Positions 22,460-27,657 of a DNA stretch of 27,657 bases are shown piece by piece (positions within the stretch are counted from its first letter, which is position 1; each line of letters starts with the position of its first letter). The translations under genes were made by a program, and so were the position numbers. The notes under the pieces were generated by a model. The model was not told the origin of the DNA. It worked only from the letters and a program-made list of their open reading frames with translations, and searched no databases. The stretch covers positions 1 to 27,657 of the IMG/VR virus record IMGVR_UViG_3300025147_000035; one strand, written 5' to 3'. The stretch is from a virus.

Positions 22460-22759
22460 TCAGCAGTGCGAGATGCCCGCACCAACACCAACACCAACAG
22501 GCTCATGTTTGGCCGACGCCATCACGAAGTGGTTGCTGGATGCGAGCAGATTGGTCTTCAAGGCTTCGTCGGAGGTTTGGCTGCCCGTTCGCCACATGGC
22601 GAGGGTCAGTTCCAGACGCTTGAATGCGACACCCTGCGGCTCAGCACTGACGAATGCAGTGCGATACGCAGTGACGACCGGCTCAGCCATCGCCGAGAAG
22701 GAGAAACAGGACAGGCATGCGGCGAGCGCAAACCCCAAGTACATGGTGAATCGCTTCAT
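22460..22759 (-). CDS. Small exported protein in the late leader
   Basis: A 99-residue protein with a clear signal peptide: MKRF, hydrophobic core YLGFALAACLSCFSF, and cleavage site SAMA before EPVV (residue 25/26). The mature part (VVTAYRTAFVSAEPQG, then 'AFKRLELTLAMWRTG') is about 74 residues. It ends in a Val-Gly repeat and a final Cys. GAGGA lies seven bases before the ATG. The gene is enclosed by terminators on both sides. It may be a periplasmic accessory protein of the lysogen or a lysis-related product; I do not recognise a family. Confidence 0.7.
   Translation of the reverse strand: MKRFTMYLGFALAACLSCFSFSAMAEPVVTAYRTAFVSAEPQGVAFKRLELTLAMWRTGSQTSDEALKTNLLASSNHFVMASAKHEPVGVGVGAGISHC
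22481..22498. repeat. Three tandem copies of a 6-base unit (ACCAAC)
   Basis: ACCAAC is repeated three times near the 3' end of the exported-protein gene and encodes the repeated Val-Gly stretch. Copy-number change by slippage would keep the reading frame. Confidence 0.7.
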
Positions 22760-22795
22760 GCGGCATTCCTCGTTGGTTTGGTTTTCTTTGGACGC

Positions 22796-22821
22796 AAAAA
22801 ACCCCGCTCGAAAGCAGGGTT
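22796..22821 (-). terminator. Terminator after the early operon (tR'-like)
   Basis: Minus-strand AACCCTGCT, loop TTCG and AGCGGGGTT form a 9-bp stem with a UUCG-type tetraloop, followed by TTTTTT. It lies about 35 bases downstream of the predicted start of the promoter at 22863-22892. A late transcript would therefore stop after some 60 bases unless antiterminated. Confidence 0.9.
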
Positions 22822-22831
22822 AGTGGAGCAA

Positions 22832-22846
22832 TTTGCCGCAGGCAAA
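22832..22846 (-). other. Hairpin in the late leader RNA
   Basis: Minus-strand TTTGCC, loop TGC and GGCAAA form a perfect 6-bp stem that would lie about 10-24 bases into the transcript from the promoter at 22863-22892. It may be a pausing or antitermination element; this is inference from position. Confidence 0.5.
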
Positions 22847-22862
22847 CTACTCAGCAGGGGAA

Positions 22863-22892
22863 ATAGTACCTGCCAGCCGTGCGGGAAGTCAA
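22863..22892 (-). promoter_or_regulatory. Candidate late promoter (pR'-like)
   Basis: Minus-strand TTGACT (22887-22892, five of six matches), an 18-base spacer and TACTAT (22863-22868, four of six). The -35 includes the TGA stop of the last early gene. A start near 22855 gives a leader that meets a hairpin and then a strong terminator, as at lambda pR'. All downstream lysis, head and tail genes could be driven from it. Confidence 0.6.
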
Positions 22893-23107
22893 TCTTTAGT
22901 GATCAAGATAAAATCTGCCTTCGGAACCTTATTTTCTCGGCCTAAATATTTGACTGGAATACCCATAAATTGACTGTTATTGAACTCTATACTTCGATGG
23001 ATCTCGTTGACCGCCTGCTCTGACCAAAGATGAATCTCAAGGACTGGCTTTCCGTCCTGCTGAGACTGAGCAATAGCATCCAAAATCCGTTCTTTCATGC
23101 TGATCAT
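22889..23107 (-). CDS. 72-residue protein at the end of the early operon
   Basis: An alpha/beta-looking small protein (MISMKERILDAIAQSQQDGK, then PVLEIHLWSEQAVNEIHRSI and KVPKADFILITKD). No family is recognised. The ATG overlaps the stop of the Q-position gene by four bases; a second ATG is three codons in. Its stop codon lies within the -35 box of the late promoter. The gene is AT-richer than its neighbours. Its place next to the late switch makes a regulatory role possible. Confidence 0.62.
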   Translation of the reverse strand: MISMKERILDAIAQSQQDGKPVLEIHLWSEQAVNEIHRSIEFNNSQFMGIPVKYLGRENKVPKADFILITKD

Positions 23108-23685
23108 GCCGCTTCCTTTATTTTATAAATGACGCCGCCAATCGGGCTTAGCGCTTTCCGATCGATATCTTGGCACGCATCGAAACAGAATTGCACAAAC
23201 GGCACCCATTCACGCGACCATGCTGATGAAGCAAGCTTGATCTCGTACTCGGCATCCATCCATTTGCGGAACGCTTCGGGATTGATCAATAGGTCTGGAT
23301 TCGATGACTGACCACCCTGGTGCATGTAGCGATATCGGCGAAACACACCCTTGGCAACGTATTCAGCTCGCTCCCGCTTGCTGGCAGTCATGCGCTCAAC
23401 CCGCGAGTAGGCCAGATTGAATACTGCCTCTTCCGCCTCTTCTTGATCATCATCGGTCGGGTCTGCTGCGTACATGGCGTTACCGAAGGCGCGGAGCTGC
23501 GCGTTAAGCTTGGCGATGGCCGACTGAATGTGACCGGCCAGCGCGCCGTGTATCGCATGATCAGCTGTCGGCCCGCGCTCGGTAGCTTGCACCACCACGC
23601 CAAGCTCTACGACATCCGAAGTCTGGCCTGGAGCCGGGTTATATTTGCAGTCGTGCCAAGCCTGGCGCGCGCCGAAAAGTTTCAT
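23104..23685 (-). CDS. Protein in the position of a late regulator (Q-like candidate)
   Basis: A 193-residue protein directly after NinG and just upstream of the late promoter, the place of the Q antiterminator in lambdoid phages. It begins MKLFGARQAWHDCKYNPAPG. It has an acidic stretch (DPTDDDQEEAEEA), a basic helical part (ERMTASKRERAEYVAKGVFR) and a Trp/Cys-containing C-terminus (WVPFVQFCFDACQDID). I cannot place it in a named Q family and see no zinc finger. Function is inferred from synteny and from the terminators that late transcription must cross. Start overlaps NinG (ATGA). Confidence 0.55.
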   Translation of the reverse strand: MKLFGARQAWHDCKYNPAPGQTSDVVELGVVVQATERGPTADHAIHGALAGHIQSAIAKLNAQLRAFGNAMYAADPTDDDQEEAEEAVFNLAYSRVERMTASKRERAEYVAKGVFRRYRYMHQGGQSSNPDLLINPEAFRKWMDAEYEIKLASSAWSREWVPFVQFCFDACQDIDRKALSPIGGVIYKIKEAA

Positions 23686-24269
23686 GCCGCTTCCCCTTTC
23701 TTCAATTCTCTGGTCAGTGCCCGGTACCTGGCTTTGATCTCTTGCAGCTGATCCACGGTGTGCTTTCGTGGAGCCTGATCAGCCTCCAGCGCCTCAACCG
23801 CCTCCAGCCCGATCCGCTCAATCAGCCCGATCCGGTAATCCACCGCATTACCCGACAGGAACCGGTTGTCGGCCTTGCTTTGTGCATGGCAGTTGCGCTC
23901 ATCGAATCTGAGGTGTGGTGCTGAGCCAACGCTGCGGTAATGGCCTGCATCTACGGCGTTACCGCTCCAGTCCAATGGCCGACCGCTGGAGATGCACGCG
24001 TGCCCCGCTACCTGATCGCGCCACCGGATGAATTCGTTGAAAGCCTGCTGACATTCGCGGACGTGATCACCGCGGCTCTTCAGCTTCTCCTTGCGAACCT
24101 TGATCTCCCGGCGCTCGCGCTGATCGATGGCCTTGACCGCCTTGTCCTGATTCGCTGGGGCGATGGCCAGACCGCACGCCCAACCACAAACCTTCTGGCC
24201 GAGCTGTGACGGAACAAACTGAGTGCCGCACGCATCGTTCGCGCAGATCTTCTTCTTGCGGGCGATCAT
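23682..24269 (-). CDS. ninG: NinG (Rap) recombination protein
   Basis: A 195-residue protein of the lambda NinG/Rap family, a nuclease that cuts branched recombination intermediates such as D-loops and Holliday junctions. It has the N-terminal cysteine cluster (C9, C14, C28, C32) and a central basic helical region (ERREIKVRKEKLKSRGDHV). The family's conserved core follows: 'CISSGRPLDWSGNAVDAGHY', then SVGSAPHLRFDERNCHAQ and NRFLSGN. The order NinB ... NinG repeats the lambda nin region. ATGA overlaps on both sides. Confidence 0.93.
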   Translation of the reverse strand: MIARKKKICANDACGTQFVPSQLGQKVCGWACGLAIAPANQDKAVKAIDQRERREIKVRKEKLKSRGDHVRECQQAFNEFIRWRDQVAGHACISSGRPLDWSGNAVDAGHYRSVGSAPHLRFDERNCHAQSKADNRFLSGNAVDYRIGLIERIGLEAVEALEADQAPRKHTVDQLQEIKARYRALTRELKKGEAA

Positions 24270-24592
24270 TCCGTCATCCCCGATTCGTAGTGCTCGCCGC
24301 CATTGCCGTTCTGTCCGATCACATCGATGCGAACTTCATCGGCCGGCCATTCGACGGGGTGCACCCTGCTGCAGTCCTCAGAGATCATCTGCAGTGCACG
24401 ATGAATTGAGTCGGCCGCCTCACGCAGATCTTTTTCGTAATCCTTGGCGCCGCGGTTGCCAGCGCAGAGCAGCTTCTTCGTGGCGTGCTGAATGCATGGG
24501 TTGGCCACATTGAACAGTTCCAGAACCCGGTAAACATCGAGCTCTTTGATGTGCGACACGTCTTTGAAGTAATGCGAGTGCTTGCGGCTCAT
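24266..24592 (-). CDS. Small early protein with 'HYFKDVS..DVYRVLELF' motif
   Basis: A 108-residue protein starting MSRKHSHYFKDVSHIKELDV, then YRVLELFNVANPCIQHATKK and 'EADDSIHRAL'-like helices. The pattern His-x-x-His/Tyr-Phe plus 'CIQHA.KKLL..G.R..K' is shared by small early phage proteins often named only as hypothetical and is reminiscent of DUF3310-type proteins. The ATG at 24592 overlaps the preceding stop (ATGA); an earlier ATG at 24616 is possible but would overlap by 28 bases. Biochemical role unknown. Confidence 0.68.
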   Translation of the reverse strand: MSRKHSHYFKDVSHIKELDVYRVLELFNVANPCIQHATKKLLCAGNRGAKDYEKDLREAADSIHRALQMISEDCSRVHPVEWPADEVRIDVIGQNGNGGEHYESGMTE

Positions 24593-24675
24593 GACTGCTT
24601 CTCCAAACAGAACCACGAAAACAGGATCAGCAGGGTCAGGGCCTGCATGAAGTCGACAAAATTGAAGTCAGCCAT
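24589..24675 (-). CDS. 28-residue membrane peptide
   Basis: MADFNFVDFMQALTLLILFS then eight more residues, from ATG 24675 to TGA 24589-24591. It overlaps the upstream stop by one base (TAATG) and the downstream start by four (ATGA), so it fits the tight spacing rule of this operon. A single hydrophobic helix (residues 10-23) suggests a membrane peptide. Too short for a family call. Confidence 0.5.
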   Translation of the reverse strand: MADFNFVDFMQALTLLILFSWFCLEKQS

Positions 24676-24917
24676 TAGTAACCACCCTTCATGCGGCGCT
24701 CGCGGGCTGCACGCTTCTTTTCGCCCTTGGTGCGACCGCCACCCTTGAATGGATCTTCGCTTTCAATGGCAAGTGTTCTGAGCTGTACGAAGTCCTCGTA
24801 CGCTACGAGCTTGACCTGCATTACAGGTCCCGCCATCACATCTCTGGCGCGACGCAGGCATGCAATGAGGTTCGCGACATCTGCCGACGAGTTGCCGCCG
24901 ATGATTGCAATTCTCAC
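24675..24917 (-). CDS. 80-residue basic early protein
   Basis: Starts at a GTG that overlaps the previous stop (GTGA). The sequence opens MRIAIIGGNSSADVANLIAC, a beta-strand and glycine turn followed by a helix. The C-terminus is very basic (GGGRTKGEKKRAARERRMKG), which suggests nucleic acid or RNA binding. Not recognised. Confidence 0.62.
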   Translation of the reverse strand: MRIAIIGGNSSADVANLIACLRRARDVMAGPVMQVKLVAYEDFVQLRTLAIESEDPFKGGGRTKGEKKRAARERRMKGGY

Positions 24918-25054
24918 AACCCCATCCCCACCTGAAACTCAGCCGGAGTAACCGGCATCTGATAAGCGCACTCGGCGAGGACGACGAGGCGGATTGCGAC
25001 CCGAATGAGGGCCTCTGCGAACGCTGGCAAAAATTGCCATGGTTGGATTTTCAT
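24914..25054 (-). CDS. 46-residue small early protein
   Basis: From ATG 25054, overlapping the NinB stop (ATGA), to TGA 24914-24916, overlapping the next GTG. The product opens MKIQPWQFLPAFAEALIRVA and continues IRLVVLAECAYQMPVT, an amphipathic to hydrophobic helix. It may associate with the membrane. Both junctions follow the operon's overlap rule, which is the main support. Confidence 0.5.
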   Translation of the reverse strand: MKIQPWQFLPAFAEALIRVAIRLVVLAECAYQMPVTPAEFQVGMGL

Positions 25055-25521
25055 GCGGCCTGCTCCCCAAGCAAATCACTGAAAAACACGCCCTTCGCTG
25101 CGAAGTCGGAAACGATTCGGTCTGTGTAGGCAATGCCTTGGGCGCGATTGAACAGGCGAGTCACTGGGAAGCCGTCGGGGCCGAAGATCGCGCAAGGCCC
25201 CATCAGCTCCAGCTTTTGCTCATAGGTAAGGTGTAGGAACATCCGATTCCAGCCGTCTCGAAAGTCGGCATCGTCGGCGCGTACGATCGGCACACCGAAA
25301 TGCAATTTGCAGTACCGGCGAGCGTCCTCGACATCACCGATCTGCGTCATCTGGGCGATGCGCTGGTACAGGGCGAACCACAGCGCGTTTTGATCGAGCG
25401 TGCGGTCCTTGCCAGGACGCAGGGAGACGACGACAAACTTTCGCTCGCGGAACATGGCGGTCAGGCTGGTGATTGCCTCTGCGAGCTTGGCTTGGCAGTT
25501 GACGCTGATTTTGTCAGTCAT
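25051..25521 (-). CDS. ninB: NinB (Orf) recombination mediator
   Basis: A 156-residue member of the lambda NinB/Orf family, a mediator that replaces RecFOR-like functions and binds single-stranded DNA in phage recombination. Conserved family parts are 'SLRPGKDRTLDQNALWFALY' (the QN.L.W motif near residues 60-70), EDARRYCKLHFGVPI and 'WNRMFLHLTYEQKLELMG'. A C-terminal stretch includes 'GFPVTRLFNR'. Length is close to lambda's 146. Start and stop overlap neighbours by four bases. Confidence 0.92.
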   Translation of the reverse strand: MTDKISVNCQAKLAEAITSLTAMFRERKFVVVSLRPGKDRTLDQNALWFALYQRIAQMTQIGDVEDARRYCKLHFGVPIVRADDADFRDGWNRMFLHLTYEQKLELMGPCAIFGPDGFPVTRLFNRAQGIAYTDRIVSDFAAKGVFFSDLLGEQAA

Positions 25522-25733
25522 GGTTGCACCGCCGTGACTGCCGTATCGTCAACACGGCAGTAGTCCCGCCAAAGGTGGGTACAGGTCTTCCATGTCGACC
25601 TGGAGCCGCGTCCAGCCCAGTAAGGCCGCAGGTACACGCTATCCGCTTCCACGATGTCGATTTGATACATCGACCCGCTGCGCATTTTTCGGACGATCAT
25701 CCCGACCTTCGGTGTTTCAACATGGCCGGTCAT
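25518..25733 (-). CDS. 71-residue early protein, unknown
   Basis: MTGHVETPKVGMIVRKMRSG, then a beta-rich part (MYQIDIVEADSVYLRPYWAG) and 'TWKTCTHLWRDYCRVDDTAV'. It resembles small SH3-like beta-barrel proteins common in phage early operons, but I cannot name a family. Overlaps upstream (ATGA) and downstream (ATGA) genes. Confidence 0.62.
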   Translation of the reverse strand: MTGHVETPKVGMIVRKMRSGSMYQIDIVEADSVYLRPYWAGRGSRSTWKTCTHLWRDYCRVDDTAVTAVQP

Positions 25734-26227
25734 GACAGCTCTCCTTTGCCCATGGCGGCGTCGATGGAATCGATCAGCTCCTTGCGCTTGGGGTGCCGGT
25801 GCGAAACCTTGTCATGCTCATCGAGGAAGCCGCGAACCTCTGCCTCATGCATGACGAAGTCACGCGAAGCAGTCAGCGCAGCCCGCAACCCTTCGCACTC
25901 AGCCTTGAGCTGCTCAGCCTCAGCCTTCAACTCAATTTCCTGTTTTTTGAGTTGAGCGTTCTCAGCCTTGAGGGTGTCGCGCTCGGTCACCGCAGAGAAA
26001 ACACCAGCTACCGACAGCAGATCCATGATCCGCTTGTTGGCCTCGTCCAGTTTTGCAATCAGCCCCAGCACTACCGCTGGATTGGTGGCAGCGATGAACT
26101 CGGCGTCTGGCGCCCCGGCGCTGAGCAAGTGCTGCAAGCAGTCAGCCGTATACCAAGCCGCCTCGCCGATGTTGTCGCTTTGCTCAATTGCAGCCTCAGC
26201 CAGCGCCTTCAATTCAGAATTATCCAC
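25730..26227 (-). CDS. Ea22-like early protein with coiled coil
   Basis: A 165-residue protein of the Ead/Ea22 type. The N-terminal helical part (LKALAEAAIEQSDNIGEAAW, then FIAATNPAVVLGLIAKLDEA) is typical: 'FI.A..P..VL.LI..L' occurs in Ea22-like proteins. A coiled coil follows near 80-118 (LKAENAQLKKQEIELKAEAE) and then a charged C-terminus. Lambda Ea22 affects the lysis-lysogeny balance and host replication; here the role is unknown. It starts at GTG 26227 with GGGAGG eight bases upstream and overlaps the TraR-like gene by eight bases. Confidence 0.75.
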   Translation of the reverse strand: MDNSELKALAEAAIEQSDNIGEAAWYTADCLQHLLSAGAPDAEFIAATNPAVVLGLIAKLDEANKRIMDLLSVAGVFSAVTERDTLKAENAQLKKQEIELKAEAEQLKAECEGLRAALTASRDFVMHEAEVRGFLDEHDKVSHRHPKRKELIDSIDAAMGKGELS

Positions 26228-26435
26228 GGCGAACGCCTCCCAGTTTCAGCGCAGCCCTTTCAGCGCGCGCCACGCAAGTCTTCACGCCCGGTACAGCCAC
26301 ACGCCGCGCCTCGGGGATCTCGTCGCCGCATTCGCACTCATAGGCGCTCTGGCCGGTATAAATCACCCGAGCAGCGAGCTTTGATGCCAGTTCGGTTTCG
26401 ATGCGGGTTTGGGCGAAGTCGATTTCGTCGGCCAT
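26220..26435 (-). CDS. TraR/DksA-family RNA polymerase regulator with altered zinc finger
   Basis: A 71-residue protein of the TraR/DksA type, which enters the RNA polymerase secondary channel and mimics ppGpp plus DksA. The N-terminus has D3, D6 and A8, the DxxDxA tip motif of F-plasmid TraR. The zinc-finger region reads C34-x-C36-G..IPEARRVAVPGVKTC54-x2-R57. The usual CxxC-17-CxxC is broken: the first Cys is shifted by one place and the last is Arg. The rest of the fold signature (IPEARR, PGV..C) is intact. It may bind zinc poorly or not at all. Overlaps both neighbours. Confidence 0.87.
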   Translation of the reverse strand: MADEIDFAQTRIETELASKLAARVIYTGQSAYECECGDEIPEARRVAVPGVKTCVARAERAALKLGGVRRG

Positions 26436-26668
26436 TACTTAGCCCTCCGGTAAGCCAGAAATGCAGCCCAGAGAGCGAGCAGCAGGGAATACGTGAACAC
26501 GGCAATCAGCACCGACTCGGTCACGCTAAAGCCGAGAGACTTCACGTAATTCAGGGTGGCAATGGCTACAGTCCCAATGCAGCCTGCTACCACTACGCAC
26601 AGAGCAATAAACCCCAGCGTCTTAAGGAATTCCCTGGCGGCCTTCTTGAGTGGATTGCTGATCTTCAT
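26435..26668 (-). CDS. Two-span membrane protein
   Basis: 77 residues with a basic N-terminus (MKISNPLKKAAREFLKTLG), a first span near 18-38 (FIALCVVVAGCIGTVAIATL), a second near 50-72 (SVLIAVFTYSLLLALWAAFL) and a basic end (YRRAK). A small early-operon membrane protein; superinfection exclusion or host-membrane modulation is possible, but there is no motif for it. ATGA overlap upstream, TAATG downstream. Confidence 0.7.
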   Translation of the reverse strand: MKISNPLKKAAREFLKTLGFIALCVVVAGCIGTVAIATLNYVKSLGFSVTESVLIAVFTYSLLLALWAAFLAYRRAK

Positions 26669-26823
26669 GCCTTCACCCCACTCGCCCGCTTCTGACTCCC
26701 ATCCGTCCGCACAAGCCGGCTATCTGCACCCTTTTTCATGGCGATGAAGTCCTTGTGCTTGGCAGTGATTGAGAAGCCTTGGAGCTGGAGTTCGGAGACT
26801 TTGGATTTTTGGGCGGGGGTCAT
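26665..26823 (-). CDS. 52-residue early protein
   Basis: MTPAQKSKVSELQLQGFSIT, then AKHKDFIAMKKGADSRLVRT and a basic tail, from ATG 26823 to TGA 26665-26667. It overlaps the P-like gene (ATGA) and the next gene (ATGA). The helix plus 'GF.I......I.M.KG...RLV..DG' beta hairpin looks like a small conserved phage fold, common after replication genes of Pseudomonas phages. Unknown function. Confidence 0.65.
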   Translation of the reverse strand: MTPAQKSKVSELQLQGFSITAKHKDFIAMKKGADSRLVRTDGSQKRASGVKA

Positions 26824-27545
26824 GACGCATTCCTTTTGCCAAACTTCGCCATCAGCAGTTCGCGGGCAGACTTTCCGTCGGCCGGGATCCCTTGCTTGGC
26901 GATTCGTTCTTGGGTCTGGCGGTCGGCCAGTTCGTTAGCCAGTTCCAGTTCGGTCTTCTGGCTGTCGTGGCCAATGCCGGTCAGGATCTTGCCGTCGAGT
27001 GGTTGGCCGGATTGAGCGCGGCGCAGGACGATTTCGTAGTTGCGTTCAAAACGAGCGCGCATCGCCTTGTCATCCTGCTTGGCCTTCGCCAGATCGAACT
27101 TTCCGGTCGCATTCGCAGCGATTCGCACCGCTTCGTGGCTGGCGGTGCCCATTAGGGCCTCCATCCATGCCTCAGGAGCCGCTGGCATGCCGTAAGCCTC
27201 ATATCCGGGCGTACACCAGCCTATGAACTGACCGATGCTTGGAGCGAACGGTGAGCCGCTTAGGCGACATTGCTCGATACCGAATTTAACTTGGTCGAGG
27301 CTGTTGACTCCTGCGGCCATGAAACCCTTGGTCCAGCTTCGGCGAGCAGTCATCAGTGCCTTATCGTCCGGCCAAGCCTGTTTCCACGCTGGAAAGATTG
27401 CCTGCAACTGCCTGAAAATCTTTTCAACGACGGCGCCGGTCTGGTCATCAACGGTACCAAGCGGACCCTGCGTGATAGGTAACCCCACAGAACCGCTCAT
27501 GACGGCGGTTGCGGCGCCCCTGGTGAGCGAGCGGACGGTCCTCAT
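26820..27545 (-). CDS. Replication protein P-like helicase loader
   Basis: A 241-residue protein of the lambda P type, which brings the host DnaB helicase to the origin-initiator complex. It is close to lambda P in length (233). The family pattern is visible: 'VEKIFRQLQAIFPAWKQAWP', then ARRSWTKGFMAAGVNSLDQV, 'GIEQCRLSGSPFAPSIGQFI' and GWCTPGYEAYGMP. The middle segment (SPFAPSIGQFIGWC) is the most typical part. It overlaps the upstream replication gene by four bases (ATGA), as lambda O and P nearly do. Confidence 0.88.
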   Translation of the reverse strand: MRTVRSLTRGAATAVMSGSVGLPITQGPLGTVDDQTGAVVEKIFRQLQAIFPAWKQAWPDDKALMTARRSWTKGFMAAGVNSLDQVKFGIEQCRLSGSPFAPSIGQFIGWCTPGYEAYGMPAAPEAWMEALMGTASHEAVRIAANATGKFDLAKAKQDDKAMRARFERNYEIVLRRAQSGQPLDGKILTGIGHDSQKTELELANELADRQTQERIAKQGIPADGKSARELLMAKFGKRNAS

Positions 27546-27657
27546 AGGTCATCGTCCGTGTTGCGGCGCCACGACGTATCGTCGAAATTGGGGCCGCTCG
27601 ATGGCGCAGAGGAAGTGCGAGCAGCCTGAGCGAGGCGGTTGGCGATCCAGTCGGCCT
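27542..27657 (-). CDS. C-terminus of a phage replication initiator (partial)
   Basis: Only the last 37 codons are inside the window: ADWIANRLAQAARTSSAPSS, then GPNFDDTSWRRNTDDDL and TGA. Its stop overlaps the P-like gene's start. By position it is the origin-binding or replisome-organizer protein (lambda O-like or DnaT-like). The short 'FDDTSWRR' ending fits such proteins, but the domain part lies beyond the edge. Confidence 0.65.
   Translation of the reverse strand, partial: ADWIANRLAQAARTSSAPSSGPNFDDTSWRRNTDDDL

Noticed and set aside
25793-26695. Open plus-strand frame of 300 codons across the Ea22-like, TraR-like and membrane genes
   Set aside because: It spans three well-supported overlapping minus-strand genes, has no ribosome site and shows shadow-type composition.
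1-27657. tRNA genes, CRISPR arrays, insertion sequences, attachment sites, integrase, repressor
   Set aside because: I saw no cloverleaf, no regularly spaced repeats, no transposase or terminal inverted repeats, and no integrase or cI-type gene. The lysogeny module must lie outside the window.

Overview
The window is a stretch of temperate phage (prophage or phage genome), almost all of it coded on the minus strand, so transcription runs from high to low coordinates. It fits a Pseudomonas-type gammaproteobacterial host: moderately GC-rich coding, Pseudomonas-like small phage genes and chains of ATGA/GTGA stop-start overlaps. The host is inferred from overall character, not from any marker gene. 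The phage is a mosaic. It combines a lambda-like replication and nin-type early region, a head with a P22-like coat fold, and a contractile Mu/SfV-like tail, so the virion should be a myovirus.

Reading in the direction of transcription: 27657-22889 is an early/middle operon. It holds the C-terminus of a replication initiator, a lambda P-like helicase loader, small membrane and unknown genes, a TraR/DksA-type RNA polymerase regulator, an Ea22-like protein, NinB (Orf), NinG (Rap), and a gene in the position of a late regulator (Q). Almost every junction is a 1-8 base overlap. Several genes are only 28-52 codons long.

22892-22275 looks like the switch to late expression. A good sigma70 promoter begins on the stop codon of the last early gene. 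It is followed by a short leader with a hairpin, a terminator, a small gene for an exported protein, and two more terminators. This resembles lambda pR'-tR' and implies antitermination. 22250-21122 holds two overlapping holin-like membrane genes and three very small genes. No endolysin is in the window.

20690-13124 is packaging and head: TerS, TerL, DUF4055-type portal, scaffold, P22-like coat and the head-tail joining genes. 12866-5 is the tail: sheath, tube, a chaperone with a programmed -1 frameshift, tape measure, baseplate (hub, spike, gp25/W, J, I-type) and tail fibre. Several rho-independent terminators sit inside this late operon at module borders.

Three accessory ('moron') genes interrupt the late operon. 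Two are on the plus strand: 20766-21086, and 8600-8832, which has its own near-consensus promoter and a second A AAA AAC frameshift site. The third, at 8879-9559, encodes a zinc-ribbon, membrane and OB-fold protein. The best candidate for something undescribed is the cassette at 8530-9559.
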